NCBI RefSeq assembly: GCF_007992715.1
Contig: NZ_BKAU01000001.1
Location: 248,001 to 312,000 of the forward strand
Direction: 5' to 3'
Source of the DNA: Chitinophaga cymbidii
GTDB taxonomy: Bacteria > Bacteroidota > Bacteroidia > Chitinophagales > Chitinophagaceae
DNA length: 64,000 nucleotides
In this document: one piece after another, positions 1 to 7,900 of the stretch
Layout of the letters: every line of letters begins with the position of its first letter
How positions within the stretch are numbered: position 1 is the stretch's first letter
The notes under the pieces: generated by a model
Seen by the model: the letters and a program-made list of their open reading frames with translations, nothing else
Database searches by the model: none
What the model was told of the DNA's origin: nothing
Position numbers and translations under genes: made by a program

Positions 1-115
1 GTTGCCGGATATCCTTCACGATCTCCTTTTGCTGCGGTTGTCCCTTTCTATGCCCACATGCGGCGATGATAATGACGATCACCGGCCATATCCAGCCTTT
101 CGTTAATTGATCCAT
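1..115 (-). CDS. Lipoprotein, N-terminal part only (runs off the left edge)
   Basis: An ATG at 115 opens a frame that stays open to the edge (38 codons). The product begins MDQLTKGWIWPVIVIIIAAC, a hydrophobic signal segment ending in a Cys with Ala-Ala before it, then a charged region (HRKGQPQQKE). This is the pattern of a type II (lipoprotein) signal peptide, so the Cys would be lipidated and the protein anchored in the envelope. No functional domain is visible in the part present. It lies 69 bases downstream of the His-rich outer-membrane protein on the same strand, so the two may be co-transcribed. A metal-handling role would be a guess from context only. Confidence 0.55.
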   Translation of the reverse strand, partial: MDQLTKGWIWPVIVIIIAACGHRKGQPQQKEIVKDIRQ

Positions 116-184
116 CAGGTTAACAGCGATATTTCAACGAAAATAGCAAAAAGCGGGTAGACCGGTATCGAATTAAAGTGTGAT

Positions 185-1675
185 TTAGCGGTGCAATGCC
201 GGGCTTATCCGCAGGTATACCTGCGCGCTCAGCGGGTTCTTTCCGTATATGCCGTACAGGGCTTTATCCTCCACATTTACAGTGCCCTGCGTACCGATGG
301 ACAGGTTGGTGTTCCAGACCGTGGCGAGGATGCGCGCGTATCCCAACGTAAAAGCATGTACGTTGTATTTACCGTGGCCCAGCTGATCTTCGAGTTGCAG
401 CTCGTGTGTGGATTTTTCCACGAACTCGTAGCGGCCGTAGACAGCGTTCCGCTGCAACTGCAGGTTGCTTTCCGCCAGGAAGGAATGTTCGTTGCCGCCG
501 TGGCTTTTGCTGTTGAGGCCCCATACCGCCGCGGAAGCCACAAAGCTGCCGGGCTTGCGAAGCTGCACGGTATGGATGGCGGAAGCAGTGGTGCGGGTGA
601 CGTTTTCATCCGGTTCCAGCGCTTCGGGGCTGTGCACGAAGGCTTGTGAGAACTGCAAGGCCCATTGTTTTGAGGGATTGTAACTGAGGCGGTAAGCATA
701 GCTGTCGAACAGCGGTTTGTCGAAGTTATAACGGTCTTCATCCGGTTCGCGGCCGGTGAAGGAAGAGAACTCCGCTTTCAGCTGCTTGTAACGGAAGCCG
801 AGGGTACCCACGCCGAAGGTGATGTGCGTGGCGTCCTGCCAGTGGTGGCCGAGCGGCGCATCCGGGTTGTTCATGGCGGAGATGCGGTGCATAAAGGCCG
901 GGGCGCTGATGGTGGGCTCTCCGGGGTAGCCGAGGTAAGCATACACGTCCATGTTCTTGTTAATGGCATGTGTATACCCCACGCTCAGCGCGGCCAGCAG
1001 GTCGTGCGGATGCTGCCGGTCTACCAGCGCCTTGCCTTCCCAGGTTTCGCCGGACTGAAAAAGCAGCGGATAGCCGTTCCCGCCCATGGTCAGCCGGTCG
1101 AAGCTCAGCATGACGGTAGCGTTCAGCAATCCTCTTTTGCCTACCTGGTGGTTCATCATGCCCATGAACCAGTTCGGCGCATCCAGCTTTGCCGCGCCGC
1201 GGCTGCCTTTTGCCGTGAGGTCGGTGGAGGTGTAACGCAAAAAAATATTGCCGTGGAACATGAAAGAGGTCTTTCCTTTTTGCGCCATGTACATGTACAT
1301 CGGGCTGGCGTCCGGCAGCCAGCTGGTGCCGGAGCCGTTGCGGCTCATGGGGAGGTTTCGGGAGTAGGCGTGGGTCATGTTGCTCATGTCGTGGCCGGCG
1401 TGATTGTTCATGTGCTGATCCACGTGGCCGTGATGCGCACCGGCCGTGTCCGGCTGATGCTGGTCATCCATTTTCATATCATGCTGATGATGTTTCGCCG
1501 GAACGGTATCTTTTTTCGTATGCTGATGATGTTTTGCCGGCGTCGTATCCGTTTTCGTATGCTGATGCTGCCGCTCCTCCGGCACCGTATCCTTTTTCTT
1601 CTCATGATGCTCATGCTGCGCCTTCGCCGCCGCAAAGCTGCCCGACAATAATATCGCTAAAACTATCCTTTTCAT
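185..1675 (-). CDS. His/Met-rich outer-membrane protein, probably metal-associated
   Basis: 496 aa. Residues 1-19 form a signal peptide (KRIVLAILLSGSFAAAKAQ). Residues 20-100 are extremely rich in His with Asp, Met and Lys and contain imperfect repeats of the type KKDTVPAKHHQHTK, then HGHVDQHMNNHAGHDMSNM. The rest (about 105-496) alternates aromatic and polar residues, as in a beta-barrel or large beta-sheet outer-membrane protein, and ends LSAQVYLRISPALHR. The His/Met tract is a plausible Cu or Zn binding segment. I recognise no named family. It is divergent from ccoI, the copper ATPase of the cbb3 locus, which fits a role in metal uptake or sequestration, but this is inference. The start is the only Met ahead of the signal peptide. 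Confidence 0.7.
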   Translation of the reverse strand: MKRIVLAILLSGSFAAAKAQHEHHEKKKDTVPEERQHQHTKTDTTPAKHHQHTKKDTVPAKHHQHDMKMDDQHQPDTAGAHHGHVDQHMNNHAGHDMSNMTHAYSRNLPMSRNGSGTSWLPDASPMYMYMAQKGKTSFMFHGNIFLRYTSTDLTAKGSRGAAKLDAPNWFMGMMNHQVGKRGLLNATVMLSFDRLTMGGNGYPLLFQSGETWEGKALVDRQHPHDLLAALSVGYTHAINKNMDVYAYLGYPGEPTISAPAFMHRISAMNNPDAPLGHHWQDATHITFGVGTLGFRYKQLKAEFSSFTGREPDEDRYNFDKPLFDSYAYRLSYNPSKQWALQFSQAFVHSPEALEPDENVTRTTASAIHTVQLRKPGSFVASAAVWGLNSKSHGGNEHSFLAESNLQLQRNAVYGRYEFVEKSTHELQLEDQLGHGKYNVHAFTLGYARILATVWNTNLSIGTQGTVNVEDKALYGIYGKNPLSAQVYLRISPALHR

Positions 1676-1758
1676 ATCTCCTGTTTTATTTACAACAATT
1701 CTTTGTGAACAACGACCGGATAAACCGGCATATGCGGATGATCATCTTTTGCATGATA

Positions 1759-1766
1759 CAAAGGTA
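1759..1766 (-). promoter_or_regulatory. Bacteroidota -7 box for the His-rich outer-membrane protein
   Basis: TACCTTTG on the minus strand matches the Bacteroidota sigma-A consensus TAnnTTTG and lies about 85 bases before the start codon at 1675. No TTTG element is seen at the usual 19-21 base distance upstream, so an activator may help. Confidence 0.5.
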
Positions 1767-1832
1767 GGCCACCCCAACACGGTGATCGTTATACAATTAT
1801 GGCAATCTGTTACACATTCCCGGCGCCCTCCC

Positions 1833-1903
1833 TGACCACAATCAGTTTTTCCCGTAACGGCCATCATCGCCCGGGGAAGCGGCGCCAGATACTTTTACAC
1901 CAT
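1833..1903 (+). promoter_or_regulatory. ccoI promoter with two FNR/CRP-like sites
   Basis: Two sites fit TRAC-N4-ATCA: TGACCACAATCA at 1833-1844 (inside the longer dyad CTGA...TCAG) and TAACGGCCATCA at 1855-1866. A -7-like TACTTTTA follows at 1890-1897, and the 14 bases TACTTTTACACCAT run into the ATG at 1902. The arrangement recurs ahead of ccoS with the same 33-base spacing from ACGG to the -7 box. The proximal site centres about 41 bases before the expected start of transcription, the class II activator position. The FNR/CRP core TGA-N6-TCA is established; its use here is inference. The transcript would be nearly leaderless. Confidence 0.55.
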
Positions 1904-4259
1904 GGATACACAGGTACAGCAGTTATGCGCACACTGCGGAGAACCCAGCCCCGGGGGCGCCCGGTTCTGCTGCAGCGGCTGTAAAATGGTCTATGAGCTG
2001 TTGAACGAAAACGGCCTGTGCGCCTACTATGAAATGAATGAAAGGCCGGGCATGGCGCAGCGCGTGCCCGTGCGGAAAGACAAATTCGCTTTCCTGGAAG
2101 ACGACAAAGTGCAACAGCAGCTGATCCATTTCCAGGACCATCAGCAAACGCACGTTACCTTTTATATTCCGCATATCCATTGCAGTTCCTGCCTGTGGCT
2201 GCTGGAAAACCTCCACCACCTGGACCCCGGCATCCAGCAGGTAAACGTCAACTTCACCAGGAAGGAAGCCCGCATCATCTTCCATCAGCAACAGACTTCC
2301 CTGCGCAAAGTGGCCGAAACGCTGACCAGCATCGGCTACGAACCCTACATCAGCCTGCAGGACCTCGGGAATAAAAAGCCCGCCGTCAGCCGCCGCCTGA
2401 TCTATCAGCTCGGCGTAGCCGGGTTCTGTTTCGCCAATATCATGCTGCTCAGCTTCCCGGAGTACTTTTCCAGCGATCATATGGAAACCGGCATGAGCCA
2501 GGCTTTCCGCTATCTGAACCTCGCGCTTTCCCTCCCTGTTTTCCTCTTCAGCGCACAGGCGTTCTACGCATCCGCCTGGAAAGGATTGAAGCACGGTTTT
2601 CTGAACATCGACATACCCATCGTACTGGCGATCGTTGTCACCTTCGTGCGCAGCCTGGTGGACGTGCTCTCCGGCGCCGGCGCGGGATATTTTGATTCGA
2701 TGACGGGCATCGTGCTGTTCATGCTGATTGGCAGGATATTGCAGGATAAAACATACCAGGGTCTTTCATTCGACCGCGACTACACCGCCTATTTTCCCAT
2801 AGCCGTCAGCGTGATAAAAGACAACAAGGAAATTCCCACCGTTCTGCCGGACGTGAAAGCCGGCGATACGCTGCTGGTGCATCACCAGGAACTCGTGCCG
2901 GCGGACGGCATCCTCGTGAAAGGCAAGGCCATGATCGACTACAGCTTCGTTACCGGTGAATCACAGCCCGTAACAAAGAACATGGGCGAACTGATATACG
3001 CCGGCGGACGCCAGCTGGAAGGGAACATCGAGATACTGACCATCCGCGAAGTGGCGCAAAGCTACCTGACCAGCCTCTGGAACCGCGACGAACTGAAAGG
3101 GGATAAAAAGCAGAAGGCTTCTTTTATCCATCTCGCCGGGCAATACTTTACCTGGGTGGTGCTGTGCATTGCAGCTATCACCACTATTTACTGGGGCATT
3201 TTCGATCCTTCGAAGATCTGGCCCGCCGTTACGGCGATATTGATCATAGCCTGCCCATGCGCCCTGCTGCTGGCGGCATCCTTCACCAACGGCCACATCC
3301 TGCGTATCCTCAGCCGTCATCATTTATACCTGCGCAATGCGCAAGCCATCGAAAGCCTCGCCACCACCACGCATATCGTATTCGATAAAACAGGCACGCT
3401 CACCTCCCGCGGGGAAGCGCAGGTAACATGGCACGGGCGGCCGCTTTCGCTGCCGGAGAAAGACGCCATCGCTACACTGACGGGGCAGTCCCAACACCCC
3501 GCCAGCAAAGTGATACAATCCTTCCTCGGCCAGCCGTTCTCTAGCACCGTGGCGCACTTTACGGAACAAACGGGGCAAGGCATCGAGGGTACCGCGCATC
3601 ATTTGCGCATACGCATCGGCAATGCGGGATGGACGGGCATGCAGGACCCGGCAGATCAACAGGGCAGCATTGTGCATGTGAAGATCAACCGGCAGCCGGC
3701 CGGGTACTTTTGCATTCGCAACAGCTACCGCGAAGGCATCGAAAACATGCTGCAAAAGCTGAAATACCCGCTCACCGTGCTTTCCGGCGACCATGCCGGA
3801 GAAGAACGCGCACTGCACGCCATGATGCCGGACGCCACCCTGCATTTCCGCCAGCAACCGGACGACAAGCTCAACTATATACTTCACCTCCAACAGCAAG
3901 GCAAACGTGTATTGATGATCGGTGACGGGCTGAACGATGCCGGGGCGCTGAAACAAAGCGATACCGGCATCTCCCTCACCGAGCACAACAACAACTTCAC
4001 CCCCGCCAGCGACGGCATCCTGGAAGGATCGCAGCTGGAAAAGCTGCCGGCGTTCATCCGCTTTTGCAAAATGAACAAACGCATCATTCTCTTCAGCTTC
4101 GCTTATTCCACCATCTATAATATCACCGGCCTGTACTTCGCGGTGCAGGGCATCCTTTCACCGCTCACCGCGGCGGTCCTGATGCCCTCCAGCTCCATCA
4201 GCCTGATCCTGATCACCTATGGCATCAGCGAATGGGCCGGAAAACGCCTTTTACGCTGA
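1902..4259 (+). CDS. ccoI: Copper-transporting P1B-type ATPase of the cbb3 oxidase locus (CcoI/FixI type)
   Basis: 785 aa. The N-terminus has the Cys-rich metal-binding domain found ahead of such ATPases (C9, C12, C23, C24, C27). An HMA domain with CSSC at 94-97 follows, then membrane helices. The actuator motif TGES is at 351-354, the transmembrane metal site CPC at 451-453, the phosphorylated Asp in DKTGT at 495-499 and GDG at 674-676 with the following ND. CcoI-type pumps export Cu(I) to the periplasmic side for assembly of the CuB centre of cbb3 oxidase. Its place as first gene of the cco cluster supports this over general copper resistance. The ATG at 1902 is chosen because the zinc-finger-like Cys pair starts at once and the promoter ends at the ATG. 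Confidence 0.93.
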   Translation: MDTQVQQLCAHCGEPSPGGARFCCSGCKMVYELLNENGLCAYYEMNERPGMAQRVPVRKDKFAFLEDDKVQQQLIHFQDHQQTHVTFYIPHIHCSSCLWLLENLHHLDPGIQQVNVNFTRKEARIIFHQQQTSLRKVAETLTSIGYEPYISLQDLGNKKPAVSRRLIYQLGVAGFCFANIMLLSFPEYFSSDHMETGMSQAFRYLNLALSLPVFLFSAQAFYASAWKGLKHGFLNIDIPIVLAIVVTFVRSLVDVLSGAGAGYFDSMTGIVLFMLIGRILQDKTYQGLSFDRDYTAYFPIAVSVIKDNKEIPTVLPDVKAGDTLLVHHQELVPADGILVKGKAMIDYSFVTGESQPVTKNMGELIYAGGRQLEGNIEILTIREVAQSYLTSLWNRDELKGDKKQKASFIHLAGQYFTWVVLCIAAITTIYWGIFDPSKIWPAVTAILIIACPCALLLAASFTNGHILRILSRHHLYLRNAQAIESLATTTHIVFDKTGTLTSRGEAQVTWHGRPLSLPEKDAIATLTGQSQHPASKVIQSFLGQPFSSTVAHFTEQTGQGIEGTAHHLRIRIGNAGWTGMQDPADQQGSIVHVKINRQPAGYFCIRNSYREGIENMLQKLKYPLTVLSGDHAGEERALHAMMPDATLHFRQQPDDKLNYILHLQQQGKRVLMIGDGLNDAGALKQSDTGISLTEHNNNFTPASDGILEGSQLEKLPAFIRFCKMNKRIILFSFAYSTIYNITGLYFAVQGILSPLTAAVLMPSSSISLILITYGISEWAGKRLLR

Positions 4260-4327
4260 TGACGGTCATCACCGCATTTGACGGGCATCATCAGCCGGAT
4301 GCAGGCGTCAGCCTACTTTTACACCAT
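4257..4327 (+). promoter_or_regulatory. ccoS-ccoNO promoter with two FNR/CRP-like sites
   Basis: TGATGACGGTCATCA at 4257-4271 is a perfect 15-base palindrome around a central G and overlaps the ccoI stop codon. It contains TGACGGTCATCA. A second site, TGACGGGCATCA, is at 4279-4290, inside TTGAC-N4-ATCAT. A -7-like box TACTTTTA is at 4314-4321 within TACTTTTACACCAT, identical to the sequence before ccoI and at identical spacing. No -33 TTTG is present, which suits an activator-dependent promoter. The first codon of ccoS is at 4342, giving a leader of roughly 15 bases. Confidence 0.6.
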
Positions 4328-4341
4328 CAAAACAACCAGTT

Positions 4342-4494
4342 ATGAGTGTGATATTCCTGCTGCTCGGCGCCAGCCTCTCCGTTGCGCTGTTCTTCCTGGT
4401 AGCCTTCATCTGGTCGGTAAAAGACGGACAGTATGAAGATGACTACTCACCCGCTCACCGCATGCTTTTCGATGAAAAGATCAACAACGACTAA
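4342..4494 (+). CDS. ccoS: cbb3-type oxidase assembly protein CcoS
   Basis: 50 aa. The product starts MSVIFLLLGASLSVALFFLVAFIW, a single N-terminal membrane helix, followed by SVKDGQYEDDYSPAHRML. The helix plus W-(S/A)-V-K-x-GQYEDxxxPxxRhL pattern is diagnostic of CcoS (FixS), a small protein needed to insert haem b and CuB into CcoN. It sits between ccoI and ccoNO, the usual place, 14 bases before ccoNO. It is too short to stand out by length alone, but position and motif make it clear. Confidence 0.92.
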   Translation: MSVIFLLLGASLSVALFFLVAFIWSVKDGQYEDDYSPAHRMLFDEKINND

Positions 4495-4508
4495 TCTGAA
4501 ACAATACC

Positions 4509-6635
4509 ATGATGTCTTCTCTGGAAAAATTCTCTTACGACAACCGCACGGTGAAATGGTTTGCCTGGGCTACCCTGTTCTGGGGGCTGATCGGTATGCT
4601 GGCCGGCCTCTGGGCGGCTACGGCGCTTGTTTATCCCGACCTGAACCTTGGCTACGCGCCTACTACCTTCGGCCGTTTGCGGCCGGTGCACACCAATGCG
4701 GTGGTTTTCGCATTTGTGGGCAACGGCATTTTCATGGGCGTGTATTACTCCCTGCAAAGGCTGTGTAAAGCCCGCATGTTCAGCGACCTGTTGAGCAAAA
4801 TACATTTCTGGGGATGGCAGGCCATCATCGCCGGAGGTGCGTTAACGTTATTCATGGGTTATACCACGGGTAAGGAATATGCGGAGCTGGAATGGCCTTT
4901 CGACATTGCCATCACATTGATATGGCTGGTGTTCGGTGCCAACATGCTCGGCACGATCCTCAGACGGCGGGTATCCCATCTCTATGTAGCGATCTGGTTC
5001 TACATCGGCACCTGGGTGGCCATTGCGATGCTGCACATCGTGAACTCCTTCGAGATGCCGCTGTCCCTTTTCAAAAGCTATTCCTGGTACGCCGGCGTGC
5101 AGGACGCCCTGGTGCAATGGTGGTACGGTCACAATGCCGTGGCCTTCTTCCTCACCACACCTTATCTCGGATTGATGTATTACTTCGTGCCGAAAGCGGC
5201 CAACCGCCCGGTGTATTCCTACCGCTGGTCTATCATCCACTTCTGGGCGCTGATCTTCATTTACATCTGGGCAGGCCCGCACCACTTGCTCTACACCGCA
5301 TTGCCGGAATGGGCGCAATCCCTCGGCACCGTATTCTCCATCATGCTCATCGCACCCTCCTGGGGCGGCATGCTGAACGGCCTGCTCACCCTGCGCGGCG
5401 CGTGGGACCGCGTGCGGGAAGACGCCATCCTGAAATTCTTCGTGGTAGCGCTCACCGCCTACGGCATGGCCACCTTTGAAGGCCCCATGCTGTCATTAAA
5501 AAATGTAAACGCCATTTCTCACTATACGGACTGGACCATCGCACACGTGCACGTTGGCGCGCTCGGATGGAACGGCTTCCTCACCTTCGGCATTCTTTAC
5601 TGGATGATACCGCGGCTGTTCAACACCACGCTGTACTCCAAAAAATGGGCGAACACCCACTTCTGGATCGGCACGCTCGGCATCATCTTCTACGCCGTAC
5701 CACTGTACTGGGCCGCTTTCACACAAAGCATGATGTGGAAACAGTTCACCGAAGAAGGCCAGCTGAAATTCCAGTTCCTCGAAACCGTGACTACCATTGT
5801 TCCGATGTATGCGCTGCGGGCTGTAGGCGGATTGTTATACGTAAGCGGATTGATACTGATGATCGTGAACATCGTGAAGACGGTACGCAAGGGCAGCTTC
5901 GTGGCGAATGAAGCGGCGGAAGCGGCGCCGCTGGTGAAAGATGCGGTAACGCACGGTAAATCGTACTGGCATAACTGGATCGAGAAAAGACCCGTGCAGA
6001 TGGTGGTGTTCAGCCTGATCGTAGTCGGCATTGGCGGGATACTGGAAATGGTGCCCACCTTCCTCATCCGCAGCAACATCCCCACCATCAGCACCGTAAA
6101 ACCTTACACGCCGCTGGAACTGCATGGCCGGGACATCTACATCCGCGAAGGATGTTACACCTGCCACTCCCAGATGGTGCGCCCCTTCCGCGATGAAGTG
6201 GCGCGGTACGGCGAATATTCAAAGGCCGGGGAATTTATTTACGACCACCCCTTCCAGTGGGGCTCCAAACGCACGGGGCCGGACCTGGCAAGGCTCGGCG
6301 GCAAGTACCCGGACTCCTGGCACTATAACCACATGCTCGATCCTACCTCCATGTCGCCCGGCAGCATCATGCCTACGTATCCCTGGCTGTTCGACAACCG
6401 CGTGGATAAAAGCAAAACACCGGCGATGATCAACGTGATGCGCAAGCTCGGCGTGCCTTACGAGCACGGATATGAAATGCAGGCCATCGCGGATTACGAC
6501 AAGCAGGCCGCACAGATCACCGCCAGCCTGCAACGCGACAAACTGGAAGTGGGCGCGGACCGGGAGATCGTGGCGCTGATCGCGTACATGCAAAGACTCG
6601 GCACAGACATCAAGGTTTCATCCGGAAAAAATTAA
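4509..6635 (+). CDS. ccoNO: cbb3-type cytochrome c oxidase, fused subunits I and II (CcoN-CcoO)
   Basis: 708 aa. Residues 1 to about 480 are CcoN, the haem-copper catalytic subunit with about 12 membrane helices. Haem and CuB ligands are visible in HTNAVVFAFVGN, WWYGHNAVAFFLT, WAGPHHLLYT and HYTDWTIAHVHVGALGWNGF. From about residue 490 a membrane helix leads into CcoO, a monohaem cytochrome c with CYTCH at 549-553 followed by QMVRPFRDE and a later Met-rich region. The fusion of N and O is typical of Bacteroidota. The enzyme reduces O2 to water at low oxygen and pumps protons at the cytoplasmic membrane. Two adjacent ATGs (4509, 4512) could start it. The next gene follows after 3 bases. Confidence 0.96.
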   Translation: MMSSLEKFSYDNRTVKWFAWATLFWGLIGMLAGLWAATALVYPDLNLGYAPTTFGRLRPVHTNAVVFAFVGNGIFMGVYYSLQRLCKARMFSDLLSKIHFWGWQAIIAGGALTLFMGYTTGKEYAELEWPFDIAITLIWLVFGANMLGTILRRRVSHLYVAIWFYIGTWVAIAMLHIVNSFEMPLSLFKSYSWYAGVQDALVQWWYGHNAVAFFLTTPYLGLMYYFVPKAANRPVYSYRWSIIHFWALIFIYIWAGPHHLLYTALPEWAQSLGTVFSIMLIAPSWGGMLNGLLTLRGAWDRVREDAILKFFVVALTAYGMATFEGPMLSLKNVNAISHYTDWTIAHVHVGALGWNGFLTFGILYWMIPRLFNTTLYSKKWANTHFWIGTLGIIFYAVPLYWAAFTQSMMWKQFTEEGQLKFQFLETVTTIVPMYALRAVGGLLYVSGLILMIVNIVKTVRKGSFVANEAAEAAPLVKDAVTHGKSYWHNWIEKRPVQMVVFSLIVVGIGGILEMVPTFLIRSNIPTISTVKPYTPLELHGRDIYIREGCYTCHSQMVRPFRDEVARYGEYSKAGEFIYDHPFQWGSKRTGPDLARLGGKYPDSWHYNHMLDPTSMSPGSIMPTYPWLFDNRVDKSKTPAMINVMRKLGVPYEHGYEMQAIADYDKQAAQITASLQRDKLEVGADREIVALIAYMQRLGTDIKVSSGKN

Positions 6636-6638
6636 GCC

Positions 6639-6818
6639 ATGAAATTCATCAAATACCTGGAAAGCATTGCAGGCATCAGCATCTACCCGATGGCCTCGCT
6701 GTTGATATTCTCCATCTTCTTTCTGCTGGCCGCCTTCTGGGCATTCCGGGCAGACAGGAAGATGATGGACCAGATCAGTCACATCCCTTTAGACAACGAC
6801 GAACCTAAAAATCCATGA
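6639..6818 (+). CDS. ccoQ: CcoQ-like small cbb3 oxidase subunit
   Basis: 59 aa. A single membrane helix (about 17-37, YPMASLLIFSIFFLLAAFWAF) is followed by a charged tail (RADRKMMDQISHIPLDNDEPKNP). CcoQ proteins are short, poorly conserved single-helix subunits that stabilise the complex. The identification rests mainly on position between ccoNO and ccoP and on the helix-then-RADKK-like pattern. The stop codon (6816-6818) overlaps the ccoP start ATG (6815-6817), indicating translational coupling. Confidence 0.75.
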   Translation: MKFIKYLESIAGISIYPMASLLIFSIFFLLAAFWAFRADRKMMDQISHIPLDNDEPKNP

Positions 6819-7897
6819 CCATGCGCCGTACGACCAAACGATCATTGACCCTGCTGCTGTTGCTGAGCAGCCTCACCGCATCCGCGCAAGGTCCCGCCAC
6901 CTCTCCTTTCGCCGGGCTCGACCACCCCGTAGCTTTGCTGCTGCTGTGCGTCGCCATCGGCCTGATGATCGCCATCCTTATACTTGGCTATACCGTACTG
7001 GGTGCGATGGACATCTACCGGGAAAGGATCAAAAAAGAAAAGATACTGCCGGTAGTGCTCCTGCTGCTCGTCAGCAGCGCGGCGCAGGCGCAGGATACAA
7101 CATCATCCGCCAGCAGTATCGTGCAGGGCATGTCAGACACCGTCTTCACCTTGCTCACGCTGGTGATCGGCGTGGAGCTGCTGGTGATCATGATGCTCAT
7201 CAGCGCGCTGCGGATACTGGCCGGCATTCAACGTAAAAGCGCTCCCCGTACCAAAAAAGCACCGGCGCCCGGCAAGCCGCGCATCAACTGGCTGGAAAAG
7301 CTCAACCGCACCAGAAGCCTGGACGCCGCCACCGAAGCGGAAGCAGACATGGGGCATGATTACGACGGCATCCGCGAGCTGAACAATCCCACGCCGCCCT
7401 GGTGGCGCTACAGCTTCTATTTCAGCATCCTGTTCGGCGTTGTGTACCTCTGGCGTTATCATGTTTCGCAAGCGGCGCCCCTGCAGCTCGAAGAGCTGCA
7501 GATAGCGGAAGCCAAAGCGGCCGAGGCAAAGGAAGCATATCTTAAAAATGCCGCCAACAACATCGATGAGAACAACGTCACGCTGTTGAAAGATCCGTCA
7601 GACATCGAAGCGGGAAAAAAACTGTTCATCACCAACTGCGCCGCCTGCCACGGGCCGGAAGGACAGGGCGTTGTGGGCCCCAACCTCACGGACAGCTATT
7701 GGATGCACGGCGGCAAAGTGAGTGAAATATTCGCGACGATCAAATACGGCGTACCCGAGAAAGGCATGAAATCCTGGAAAGAGGACTTTTCACCCAAACA
7801 ACTGGCACAGCTGACAGGTTACATCAAATCCATTCACGGCACCAATCCCGCCAATCCGAAAGAGCAGCAGGGAACATTGTACACTGAAGCGCAATAA
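6815..7897 (+). CDS. ccoP: cbb3-type oxidase cytochrome c subunit CcoP
   Basis: 360 aa. The N-terminus has a signal-like stretch (TLLLLLSSLTASAQ), then a membrane helix near 38-60, a second segment near 76-95 that again looks like a signal sequence (LPVVLLLLVSSAAQAQ), and a helix near 108-130. From about 155 the normal CcoP pattern begins: HDYDGIRELNNPTPPWWRYSFYFSILFGVVYL, a membrane anchor, and one cytochrome c domain with CAACH at 275-279 and the distal Met in GMKSW. Many proteobacterial CcoP have two haems; this one has a single CxxCH, as in other Bacteroidota. The long N-terminal extension resembles a second CcoQ-like module fused on. It passes electrons to CcoO/CcoN. Confidence 0.9.
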   Translation: MTMRRTTKRSLTLLLLLSSLTASAQGPATSPFAGLDHPVALLLLCVAIGLMIAILILGYTVLGAMDIYRERIKKEKILPVVLLLLVSSAAQAQDTTSSASSIVQGMSDTVFTLLTLVIGVELLVIMMLISALRILAGIQRKSAPRTKKAPAPGKPRINWLEKLNRTRSLDAATEAEADMGHDYDGIRELNNPTPPWWRYSFYFSILFGVVYLWRYHVSQAAPLQLEELQIAEAKAAEAKEAYLKNAANNIDENNVTLLKDPSDIEAGKKLFITNCAACHGPEGQGVVGPNLTDSYWMHGGKVSEIFATIKYGVPEKGMKSWKEDFSPKQLAQLTGYIKSIHGTNPANPKEQQGTLYTEAQ

Positions 7898-7900
7898 CGT

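Noticed and set aside
1780..1795. Third FNR-like site for the divergent His-rich gene
   Set aside because: The match (GTGAT-N4-ATAC) is poor and its distance to the -7 box does not suit a class II site.
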